A stretch of DNA of 64,000 nt, from positions 574,038,868-574,102,867 of the forward strand of contig CM046878.1 in NCBI GenBank assembly GCA_025667525.1. Reading direction: 5' to 3'. Below the pieces are notes generated by a model. That model did not search any database. It had not been told where the DNA came from and saw nothing but the letters and a program-made list of their open reading frames with translations. The position numbers were made by a program, and so were the translations under genes. Source of the stretch: Glebionis coronaria. Taxonomy: Eukaryota > Streptophyta > Magnoliopsida > Asterales > Asteraceae. Shown piece by piece: positions 32,710 to 42,468 of the stretch (within the stretch, counting starts at the first letter, position 1; the number at the start of each line of letters is the position of its first letter).

Positions 32710-35038
32710 ATGACCCTTAAAATTGCTCCTAATCATAACCAAATTGCTTTGCTTCATGATGAACCAGCCGAGTTTGCTGATGCTGTGGCCTTTCTAAAGT
32801 CTTCGTACTTCAGAGTGGCCCTTCTCATCAATCCTCGCATTTATACCTCACACATTCAACAGTTCTGGTCTAAAGCCATGACCAAAATAGTGAATGGAGA
32901 GGTCATAATACAAAGCACAACAAGAAATGCGTTCAAAATCCAGGTTTGCCAGGTCTCCCTTGCCTGGTGAATCTTCACAAGCAGCAGAAAGGAGAGTCTC
33001 CAAGAGTTTAGAGCAACCTGGGGGTTTGGCTGCCACTACTGTCTCATCCTCAAGGGGTGAGCAGGATAGTGACACCATCAATAAGTCCTCTCCCCCACTC
33101 CATGATATCCAACAAGGGGAGAAATTCCCTTCTAGGATTGAGAGCAGTATGAAACCTTTGACAAATCTGTAATTGACGAAAATGTGCATGAGTCTGAAAA
33201 GGCAGAATGCACAACTAGTACAAGATGTCAAAAAGCAAGGTCTGGTTATCTCTCAATTGGAAACCAGACTTGCTACTCTTGAGGGGAGGAGAAAGCCCAG
33301 ACTGATTCTTTCCACAGATGAGGATGCTTCCAAAGGGGAGGAAATTCCACACACAGAAGGATCTACTGAGTATTATTCATATCCTGGTGGGGAGCATGGA
33401 AAGATGACAAGTGCTAAGAAAGGGATGGAGAGAGAAAGTGCTGATAAGGGAAGTGACAAGGGGAGTGAAACCAAAGATATTGCTCAAACATTGCTCACCA
33501 TGGGCAATCAAGAAGAAGCCCCTGCTTCAAAAGTTTCCCCTGCCATTGCTGATCCCACTGCTGTAAGTTTAACCCCTGCTAAGAACATTACTCAAACATT
33601 TGTTAGGAAGAACAGAAAGCAACCAGCTCAGAAGGGGATAACAATCAAAGAACCTGCATCTAAAGCAAAACCAGCACCAGCAATGGATCCAAAAGACAAA
33701 GGGAAAGGAATCATGGTGCAACAGCCCAAGAGAAAATACAAGCATCTGACTCCTGAACAGCAAAAGGCCCAAGAGGCACATGATGCACAAGTAGCTCTCA
33801 GGCTACAACAAGAGGAAATGGATATGCAGGATCAAAGAATGGAGAAGATGAGGCCCAAAGATATGCTAAAGCAGGTTGAGATTATGCATAGAGAACTAGA
33901 TGACAGGGTACCTCATGTTGGAGAGTTTCTTGATCAATGGGAGAAGGAGTTGAAAAATGCTCCTTTGGAAGATAGGTATGAGTTGACTTGCCTTGTTTAC
34001 AAATATCAAACTGAATATCTGGAAAGAAGGGCAATGCAAATTCAGAGTGAGAAGTATCGAACTTCAGAGAAAGGGCAACTTGATCACTACAAAGTTCTGC
34101 TTAAGAGGCATAGAAAGTGGAAGGATGGTGACTTCAGAGATATGAGCTTTGAAGCCATAAAGAGAGCAGTCAGACCAGTTCTAAAGTTGTATGATGCGGA
34201 GGATTGGATGACTATCAACACTCCTGAGGAAGCTGAGTATCTTAGGAGACAAAGTGAAGTGCTACAGAAAGCTAGAGAAACAAAGAAAAGAAAAGCTGAA
34301 GAGACTACACAAGCAGGTGCATCATCCCAAGCAGGGGCATTGCATCAAGCAGGTGGAAGTTTTCCAGAAATACTTGAGAAGTCTGTACTTAATGTACAAA
34401 GAGTAGCAAAGAGACTCAAGAGAATGGAGAAAGTAGGCATAGTTACTAAAGAGTCTCAAAAGCCTTCAAATGATGAGATTGATAAACAGCTGATTCTGCA
34501 AGAAAATGATGATATCTCACCTAGTGAGCTTGGAAAGAAGTTTGCTATTATAGAGTATGCTGTTTATGAACACAAAGGGAGGACTTGGTAGAAGCTTACA
34601 AGAGCTGACAATACAGCACAGACCTTCCTAAGTCTAGATGTCATGTTTCAGATTTTAGATAGTGAAGACTTAGAAGATCTGTGGAAAATATTGAAGAAAA
34701 CGTTTGCTGCAAAACCTCCTACCATGGATGGTGTGGAGAAGGATTGGGTAATATGGGAGTGCATGCATAGGATGTACGAGCATGAGTTATTTGATCCTAT
34801 ATTTGATGCAGTAAACAAAGGAGATTTGTTGTATTGGAAGCTATTTACAAATTCTGAGGTCTATGAGGTGGTGATGGAAGGTGTGAGTGTGTACTTACTC
34901 AATCATAGGTATTATCCCTTCTCTCAGGACACCTTGAAGAAACTGGCACAGGCTAACCTAATTGTAGATGCTAAGAAGCCTGTTGCTTATGATCTGGTAA
35001 GAATGGTTCATAGTCAGATTTGGCCAGAGAGTTTGTAA
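32710..35038 (+). pseudogene. Element E extra 3' ORF (internally deleted)
   Basis: Homologue of D's 3' ORF. It starts MTLKIAPNHNQ and keeps SHIQQFWSKA but loses most of the N-terminal domain after about residue 75: the frame jumps near 32927-32970 to a part equivalent to residues beyond ~340 of D's protein. It continues past a TAA (33170-33172) with a coiled coil (LKRQNAQLVQDVKKQGL), a Lys-rich segment, and the C-terminal domain (MFQILDSEDLEDLWKILKKTF), crossing TAG 34589-34591. E-motif copies at 33519, 33537 and 33573 encode APA/SPA strings. It ends at 35038. Function is unknown; from memory similar proteins are widespread in Asteraceae repeats and sometimes mislabelled as enzymes. Confidence 0.7.
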
Positions 35039-35093
35039 GCATCCTCATCAACTAGCATTTATTCAGAAACTTGTCTTTAGGGGAAAGCACAAG

Positions 35094-35106
35094 TTTAGGG
35101 GAGGAT
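35094..35106 (+). other. Polypurine tract of element E
   Basis: TTTAGGGGAGGAT directly before the 3' LTR start TGTTGGG; the same string precedes D's 3' LTR at 42112-42124. Confidence 0.85.
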
Positions 35107-35632
35107 TGTTGGGAATAAATCTATGTTTATTTGTTTCCCCTGCTAGTTGATTATTCATACCCCTGCTAGAGTAAGTTCCCCCTGCCAAATAACAAAGGCA
35201 GGGGGATTAGTTCCCCTGCTGGAGTCAAAGGCCCTGCCGTCAAAGATAAACATGGAATATATTTTTACGCGTTTCAGTTATTATTCCTTAATACTTTCCA
35301 TAGTTTGTTAGTAGTGATCTTGTACGTGGGTCCTTGTATCTATAAAAGGACTCACTAGGTTAGCATGCAAAGTGTGTCTTTCTCATTTCGTTTTTCATTA
35401 TTATTACTTTAAGGTTTTGTAAACCCTAATACCACTTTGGGTATTCGTATATCTTTGATATATTAAAGTTCAACGTTTGAATCTCATTTGTTCTTGTGCT
35501 AAACATTACATTCAGCATCTTGTTTAGTTACTTTGCTTTGCAAAGTTTCTCTAGTGTTAGATTGAACTCTTTCTCTCTATCACAACCCTTAAACAAGCTA
35601 TTAAGGTTTAAGATCTGACTTTGGGATCAACA
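35107..35632 (+). repeat. 3' LTR of element E
   Basis: 526 bp, nearly identical to 24696-25221, followed by the target duplication TCAGG and then D's interrupted pol. Confidence 0.95.
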
Positions 35633-35637
35633 TCAGG

Positions 35638-37750
35638 TACACAGGTTCATGAGAAGGTTGGATCACAAGCAGAAAAGACATCTCCTACATTTGAATATGT
35701 CACAATTCCCATTTGGACAGATGCTTTTGTTGCTGCTGCTGCTGCTGGACAAGATAATGGTGGTTTCCAAATACCACCAGATACAAACATGCTTGGTTCT
35801 TCAGGCGCTGATAAAGGAAAATCTAGCGCTGACAAGACCAATTCAGACGTTGATGGCTCAGAAGTTGACAACAACATTTCAAGCACTGTTAGCCCAGACG
35901 CTGACAACCAAGATTCAGACGTTGACAACACTTATGGGCATCTTTTCTATTCCAGTTTTGAACAAGTTGGACCTTCCAATGTTCATGAAGAGATTCTTGT
36001 TGATCAAAGAGAGTCTGATGAAGAAGATATTGGCAACATGGAGCGTGAAGTTGAGGACACCAGACTTTTTGAAGGAGGGGTTCTCACTTCCAAAATGAAG
36101 AATCACCCCACATCTCAGATCATTGGTGATATTATGACTCCAGTTCAGACCAGAAGATCTCATCAAGGTCTTGGTGGGTTTATTGCCAATATACACAAGA
36201 AGGTTGATACCCCTCTTGTACAAGCATGTTTGTTTGCATGTTTTCTGTCACAAGAAGAATCCAAGAAGATATTTGATGCTCTCAAAGAACCAAGTTGCAA
36301 TTCAGGATGTTTTGGAGCTGGTTGATTGTCCTAGATATGTCAGACCTATAGGGATAAGATGGGTTCTAAGGAACAAAAAAGATGAAAGAGGCATTATGGT
36401 CAGAAACAAGGCAAGGTTAGTGGCTCAAGGTTATACACAAGAGGAAGGGATAGACTATGAGGAGGTCTTTGCACTAGTTGCAAGGATTGAAGCTATTAGG
36501 ATTTTTCTAGCCTATGCATCCTGTATGGGCTTCACAGTCTATCAAATGGATGTCAAGAGTGCTTTCCTCTATGGAACTATTGTTGAGGAAGTTTATGTGA
36601 TGCAACCTCCTGGTTTTGAGGATCCAGAGCATCCAGATAAAGTGTATAGAGTCAAAAAGGCTATGTATGGCCTTCATCAAGCCCCTAGAGCATGGTATGG
36701 TACTCTGTCTACCTATTTGGTGGACAATGAATTCAAGAGGGGCACCATAGATCAGACACTGTTTACAAAGAAGAAAGGCAAGGATGTGTTGCTTGTGCAG
36801 GTCTATGTTGATGATATCATTTTTGGGTCTACTGATCCAAAGATGAGTGAGGATTTCTCCAAGCTTATGACAGACAAATTCAAGATGAGTGCTATGGGGG
36901 AAATGAACTTCTTTCTAGGTTTACAAGTTCAGCAGAAAGAGGATGGTATCTTCATCTCCCAGGACAAATATGTTGCTGAAATCTTGAAGAAGTTTGGCTT
37001 TTCTCCACATGAAAAGAGGGCAACTACTCCTATGGATAGAGAACACCCTTGGGGAAAGATTGGAGATGGGAAAGATGTTGATGTCAGGCATTATAGATCC
37101 ATGATTGGATCCTTGATGTATCTTACTACTTCCAGACCTGATATCATGTTTGTTGTGTGTGCCTGTGCATGCCATCAAGTGACTCCCAAAGAATGTCACC
37201 TTTATGCTGTGAAGAGGATCTTTAGGTACCTAAGATGTTACCCCGGTCTTGGTTTGTGGTACCCAAAGGATTCACCATTGGAGCTGATTGCATATTCAGA
37301 TAGTGATTATGGAGGTGATAAGTTTGATAGGAAATCCACAACTGGTGGATGTCAGTTTCTTGGGAGCAGGTTAATATCTTGGCAATGCAAGAAACAAACA
37401 GTGGTGGCTAATTCTACAACTGAAGCAGAGTATGTGGCTGCAGCAGCATGTTGTGGTCAAGTGTTGTGGATTCAGAACCAGCTGTTGGATTATGGGTATA
37501 ATTTCATGCATACTAAGATATTTGTTGACAATAATAGTACTTTATGCATCATTAAGAATCATGTACATCATTCTAAAACTAAACACATAGAAATTAGACA
37601 CCATTTATAAGAGATTGCTTTGAGAAAGGTTTAATACAACCAGATAGGGTTGACACTGAGGAAAATGTGTCAGATTTATTAACTAAACCTTTTGATGCTG
37701 GGAGATTTCAATACTTGGTAACAAGTATTGGAATGGTTAATCTCACTTAA
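35638..37750 (+). pseudogene. Element D pol, part 2 (linker, reverse transcriptase, RNase H)
   Basis: It resumes D's polyprotein after E with GTQVHEKVGSQ. A linker of about 190 residues carries seven D-motif copies, encoding GADKGKSSADK and similar strings. A deletion of a few dozen bases near 36295, relative to E, shifts the frame after DALKEPS. Reverse transcriptase continues with [23 protein letters not shown] and an intact catalytic YVDDIIFGS. RNase H has [16 protein letters not shown] and NSTTEAEY. A one-base loss near 37605 breaks the frame at RHH; the remaining C-terminus ([11 protein letters not shown]...LLTKPFD...GIGMVNLT) ends with TAA 37748-37750. Apart from these breaks the domains look complete. 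Confidence 0.9.
35803..35930 (+). repeat. D-motif array in the integrase-RT linker
   Basis: The base before TGA (or its equivalent) is at 35808, 35829, 35850, 35865, 35886, 35901 and 35922: steps of 21, 21, 15, 21, 15 and 21 bp. Confidence 0.9.
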
Positions 37751-39007
37751 TATGTGTTTTGGATTCTCTTTGTAAAAGTATGTACAGGATGATGCATTAT
37801 TATTATTGGTCTTATTGATGATTTAGATTTTCCACTATATTTTTCTAACACTGACAAAGGTTGCTTGAACGCTGATAAGTGTTTTTGCAACGTTGTCAGC
37901 AATATAATTGTCTAACGCTGACAAAGCTTCCCTCAACGCTGTCATGTGTTATCGGGGCGTTGTCAGCAACAATGTTAGTTTTGTGGTTTTCAATCTCAAT
38001 GTGCAGATGGTGTTAGCAGTATACCATTGGATACATAGTTGCTTATGGATCAATTGAGAAGTATTTGGACAAGTTTTTATTTATGGATGATGGTTGGAAT
38101 GTTTCATTCCTATCTTGACATAATTTTTTTATGTTCATGCATGATTTTAGCAAACTTTTTGTATCATCGTTTAAGGGGAGGTTTTAGGAACCTTTAGGAT
38201 GTTTGGGTATCCATATGATACTCTTATCACAATTCTAGATTGTGTCCACAGGTGAGTATGAGTTAGTTTTACTAAATCATGAGGCACTGTAGCATGCATA
38301 GTATATCAACTTTGCATGCTGCCAAGACATTTTTGGCCTAGAATTGGTTGTGGTCTGTTGGGAGACTTGGGAATGATTTTGATATGGGATTTACCTGGGA
38401 GTAACAAGGATTTTATAAGGTAACTTTGTTGTTAAGAGTTTTGGTTAGCAAGGGACACTAGAGGACTGTTATGTCTATCTTGCTTATGCAAGTGTGCATA
38501 ACTGGACAGTGCTTGCCGCCCTATAATAATTATCAGCTTTTGGTTATCTTCTCTAGGATAAATTACTTGTTAAGGTCATTTTTCACTTTTTAAAACAATT
38601 TTATTTTTTGGACACTGACAAGAAATTTCCAAGCGTTGTTGTGACCAAATTGGACGCTGACATGGCTTTAGGCGAACGTTGACAAGATTATAGCCGTTGG
38701 GCGTTGATAGGTTATTTTTTACCGTTGACACTCAATGGGAACTACCCAGTTGTTACTTTTTGACATATTTTCAAGCCGTAATTTTAGGAGTTGTTACTTT
38801 CATTTAATGCATGAGATAACTTATAACTTTTTCAATATTTTCATGATTAGTTTTTGAAAATCTTTGCCTATTTTTGGGCCAATCACATGCATTCTTTCTC
38901 TCCTATAAATTTGGCTCCTATTTTTAAACAGGGTATCTATAATTCTTGTCTAACACTTTTCTCTTATCAACTTCATCTTCTACACTTAAAATTAACAGCT
39001 TTCATCA
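37751..39007 (+). other. Non-coding spacer of element D with D-motif arrays
   Basis: No ORF. Two motif clusters: 37851, 37872, 37893, 37918, 37939, 37960 (steps 21, 21, 25, 21, 21), and 38615, 38636, 38657, 38679, 38697, 38704, 38725 (steps 21, 21, 22, 18, 7, 21). Spacing is kept although nothing is translated. The sequence before the 3' ORF (from about 38880) has CCTATAAATTTGG, which could be a local promoter for that ORF. Confidence 0.8.
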
Positions 39008-39894
39008 ATGGCACCAAAGTTTAACTCAGCAGAATTGGAATTGGGATTCAAGTCTCAACACAACATGATTGCTTATCTTGCTGCTGATGATACTCTGTTT
39101 CCTCAATACACACAAATGGTGGCGTATTTGAATGCATCCCCATTAAGGTATGCTCTTTCTCATGCACCACTCATTCCAGTCACACACATTAAGCAGTTTT
39201 GGAACACTGTCAGTTCCTCAACAGTTGATGGAGTTACCACATTAACTTCTATTGTTCATGGGAGGTCTTGGGTGGTAACTGAGGCCTTGGTACGCCAAGC
39301 CTTGCATCTTGATGATGCTGATGGTGTAGCCATTCTTCCCATAATTGAAATAGAACAAGGGCTTAGGGCTTTGGGATATCCTTTTTCTGATGAAGGTACT
39401 CTTAATAAGTATCATAATCAGGAATTTCCCCCAGCCTGGAAGTACCTCATCCACATCCTCCTTCAATGTTTGAGTCCCAAATGTACTGCACACAATGAGA
39501 TCAATAGATCCATTGCTAGTGCTATTGTGTGCATTGCAACAGGGCAAAAATATAACTATTCTAAAATGATTTTTGAAGGGATGTGTAAAAACAAGGGGAC
39601 AAAAATGACTTTAGCTTATCCCCGTTTTCTGCAAATGATTTTTGATGATCAAGGTTACTGCTCAAGGGATCACAATGATTTTTATAAAATCCCTGAGCAA
39701 AAGAAAGCTATTTTTACGAAGATGAATTCACCACCCCATCGAGACTTACCTTTAACCCCAGCCATGCTTGCTGTTATTGCAGCAGCACAACCCCAACCAG
39801 ACCCCCAACCTCAAATTGACCCTCAACCACAACTTGAACCCATTCCTAAACCTTTAACCTCACCTAAACAAATGCAAATTGACCAAGAACCCTT

Positions 39895-39948
39895 TGACGC
39901 TGACACATCAAATGTTGGCGTTGATGTGCCTATTTCCCACGCTGACAC
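39895..39948 (+). repeat. D-motif array in the 3' ORF, first cluster
   Basis: The base before TGA is at 39900, 39921 and 39942, two exact 21-bp steps, in the Pro/Gln-rich segment. Confidence 0.85.
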
Positions 39949-40599
39949 ACAACCTTCACAATCCCAAACACCCCTTAACCAACCCACATCTACCCATTCT
40001 TCCACACCATCTTCCACACCACCTGAATATAGGTTGATGAAACGCCAAAGGACTACTGGAGTGTTCTCCTCTGGTGGTCCTAGCCATGAAGCAGAGAGAA
40101 CCACCACCACAAGTGTGGCTGGTGACCTGGATGAGGCTGGGACTATTGGTTCTGGCTTAGATGCTGGCCAAGGCAGTCCCACCATCATTAAGTCCTCATC
40201 CTTGCCCAATGAACCTGACTTGGGAGGTCAAATCCCCATTTCAGAAGAGGGCAGACTGGAACCAATGACTCTTTTGGAATTGACGGCAGTCTGCATTAGC
40301 TTGCAAAAGCAAAATGCAGACTTAGTACAAATTGTCAGCTCTCAAGGCCTTGAACTCAAGCAACTGAGGGAGAGGATTATTGTTTTGGAAAGTGATCGTG
40401 TTAGAAGGGGTATGGAGGAGTCTTCCAAAGGGGAGGAAGATCAAAGAAATCTGAGTGATAAGGGCAGCCAAGATGGTCAATCAATGGATGTTGCTGAAGC
40501 CCTTACAACTTTGAAGGAACAAACAGGTTTTGATACGTCCTTAATCTCTCCCACCAACCTAAATTTGTCATTTACAGCTATGTTGAGAGAGGTTACACA

Positions 40600-40696
40600 A
40601 GGCGCTGAGGGAAAATATTAGAGCGTTGACAAGGCAAATTTGGACGCTGATAGAAGTATTTTGGGCGCTGATAGGATAAATTTGGACGTTGACAGA
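40600..40696 (+). repeat. D-motif array in the 3' ORF, second cluster
   Basis: Five copies with the base before TGA at 40605, 40626, 40647, 40668 and 40689: four exact 21-bp steps. The stop codon TAG at 40619-40621 lies inside it. Confidence 0.9.
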
Positions 40697-42110
40697 CCTG
40701 CACATGAAGGTGATGTATCCCAGTCATCATCTATCATCAAGGAAGTTTCTACTCAGGTATTACCATCTACCTTACCAACCATTGCACCATCTGATAAGGG
40801 TAAGGGTAAATTGGTAGAAGAAATTGTTCCAAAGGATGCAGCCCAAGTTGAATTGATAGAAGATTGGCTGAACAAATGATGGAACAAGGTGAAAAGGAAA
40901 AGTCACCATTTGTTGTGACTTCAGAAGAAGAAAGTGATAGCTCAGACTCTAGTGTAATGATTATAGAACCAGAAAGGCTTGAGTATGGTGATGAGCTTGC
41001 TAGGGAAAAGTTGAGAGAATTGAAATTGCAGGTTGACTTTGACATGCCAGAGGTGGTTCAAATGTACAATTCTTGGGAAGAAAGCTGCATGGATAATCCA
41101 GACTTGACCATTTCAGATCAAATATGGGGTTTGGAGCTTCTTCTTAGAGTTCAGAAGGATTGTAAGGTGATTTTGAAGCACAAGGCAAGCAATATTCTCT
41201 CAGAGTTGAAAAGGGATAGAAGAGAGCTCTACTTTATGTTACTCAGATGTCATGGAGTTGGATGGACACATCAGAAGTTGAAGGCTTTGACATTTGATGA
41301 GTTGGAACATAGGGCTTATCCTATTTGGGTGAGAGTGCAGGAAGCAAACACTCTCAGACTTCTTTCAGATGAAAGAAAGGAGCAACTTGCAGAAGAAATG
41401 GAAATCAAGAAAGCTATGATGATTCCCAGGCCAGTGAAGAAGGGATTTAAATTTGAGTTTCCAAAAGATATGGATCCACTATATCCAAGTGAAGCAGTTA
41501 TAAGAAAGAGCCTCAAGCTCTCCCCATTAGAAGCTTCAGATATGGTGCAAGTATTACCATTAGATTCCAGGAATCCAATTGTGAGCTATGAAGAAGATGA
41601 ATGTGGATTCTGGAAGATTGGCAGATTTGGCAAGGAGGTACATACTTTTACCACTCTCATATCTTTATTTGCAAGTTGTGATAGAGAAGACTTGGTGGAC
41701 CTTTGGAGGTTGCTGGAGACCAAGTATGAGGCTGAAGCACCAACTTCAGCTAATGGAATAAAACTTTGGACCACATTCAAAAGAATGTGTGGGATAAAAG
41801 AGGAAGATCCAGAAATATGGAAGGATCTTGAAGATGACCTCAGTGGTCTTCAATGGAGGTTATATTCAGCTGCTGGTGTATACCATTTGAGTTCTACAAA
41901 GTTTGCTGAGTATCTACTTGTGGATGCTCAGTATTTCATATCCAAGGCTATTTTGGAAAAGATGAAGGACACTCAGCTGGAGATAGATTATTCAAGTGAC
42001 GTGGCAAAGGATTTGATCAGATTTATTCATTACCAATATGAGAAGATTTGTCAGACTCCTCCTAGTTCTTAATGCTTATTCTGAAACTTGATCATAAGAG
42101 TGGATATCAA

Positions 42111-42124
42111 GTTTAGGGGAGGAT
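42111..42124 (+). other. Polypurine tract of element D
   Basis: TTTAGGGGAGGAT immediately before the 3' LTR start at 42125, identical to E's tract. Confidence 0.85.
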
Positions 42125-42369
42125 TGTTGGGAATAAATTAAGGCCAGATCACTTGAGCGCTGACAAGAACAATTCAAGCGTTGACAAGAGCAAAGCAAGC
42201 GCTGACAGCTCAAGCGTTGACAAGTTAAAGTCAAGCGTTGATACATTGAAGATAAGCACTGATGGAAGATATAATCTACACGTTTATTATATTCTAGAAT
42301 ACTTATAGTAAGGATAGAAACGACAATGTATTTTCTATGTTTATCTCTACCTAGAATAGCTGATACGTA
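42125..42369 (+). repeat. Truncated 3' LTR of element D
   Basis: The first 245 bp of the D LTR, ending at GATACGTA. The next bases are Athila gag (from the equivalent of 19151) instead of the rest of the LTR, and only one base is shared at the junction. About four differences from the 5' LTR. Confidence 0.9.
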
Positions 42370-42468
42370 TTAATACTTTTTATAATGGTTTAAGCATGAA
42401 TGACCAAGATTCACTAAACAGTGCCTCGGGGGGGGGGGGGGGGGTAATATTTTGGTTAAGACTTCCAA
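42369..42468 (+). pseudogene. Athila gag, second copy, left piece
   Basis: Corresponds to 19151-19244 of the first copy (NTFYNGLS...DQDSLNSASGG), starting in mid-codon context without any upstream gag. A run of 17 G (42428-42444) stands where the first copy has seven. It ends at the target site TCCAA of element G and continues at 54736. Confidence 0.85.
42428..42444 (+). repeat. Poly-G run of 17
   Basis: Seventeen consecutive G in a coding remnant; the paralogous site at 19210-19216 has seven. It could be real replication slippage or a sequencing/assembly artefact. Confidence 0.8.

Larger units (their letters stand above)
24696..35632 (+). mobile_element. Element E: complete Sirevirus-like copia element inserted in D
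   Basis: Two 526-bp LTRs differing at about five positions by eye, flanked by TCAGG at 24691-24695 and 35633-35637. The order is the same as in D: primer site, gag, splice-like junction, pol, spacer, extra 3' ORF, polypurine tract. It is a sister family of D: proteins align throughout but LTRs share only the ends, the TATA context and the U5 end. Coding parts are hit mainly by nonsense codons. The low LTR divergence makes it one of the youngest insertions here. Confidence 0.95.
39008..42072 (+). pseudogene. Element D extra 3' ORF
   Basis: Additional protein of unknown role between pol and the 3' LTR. ATG at 39008 (context CATCAATGGCACC) opens MAPKFNSAELELGF. Residues ~10-240 form a compact domain (HIKQFWNTVSSST, WKYLIHILLQCLS, ASAIVCIATGQKYNYSKMIF), followed by a Pro/Gln-rich stretch, a Ser/Thr-rich stretch, a coiled coil (LQKQNADLVQIVSSQGLELK) and a C-terminal domain (EDLVDLWRLLETKYEAE ... 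IHYQYEKICQ). It is broken by TAG 40619-40621 and a frameshift near 40860; the last frame (40864-42072) ends with TAA after TPPSS. D-motif copies encode VDK/ADR repeats. No catalytic motif or membrane segment stands out. Sirevirus elements often have an extra ORF here; DNA binding is only a hypothesis. Confidence 0.75.
19757..42369 (+). mobile_element. Element D: Sirevirus-like Ty1/copia element with extra 3' ORF
   Basis: 5' LTR 527 bp, tRNA-Met primer site, gag, pol (interrupted by E at 24696-35632), a long non-coding spacer, an extra ORF after pol, a polypurine tract and the first 245 bp of the 3' LTR. The 3' LTR is cut at 42369 and joined to Athila gag sequence. Left target duplication GTTTA at 19752-19756; the matching GTTTA pair flanks the solo LTR at 55252. 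Without E the element is about 11.7 kb. The VDDIIFGS reverse transcriptase type and the additional ORF fit the Sirevirus branch; I am less sure of that subgroup than of copia itself. Confidence 0.9.

Noticed and set aside
39008..42072. 3' ORF as a host metabolic gene
   Set aside because: Similar proteins in databases are sometimes given enzyme names, but its position between pol and LTR in both D and E, and its low-complexity middle, show it is part of the retroelement.
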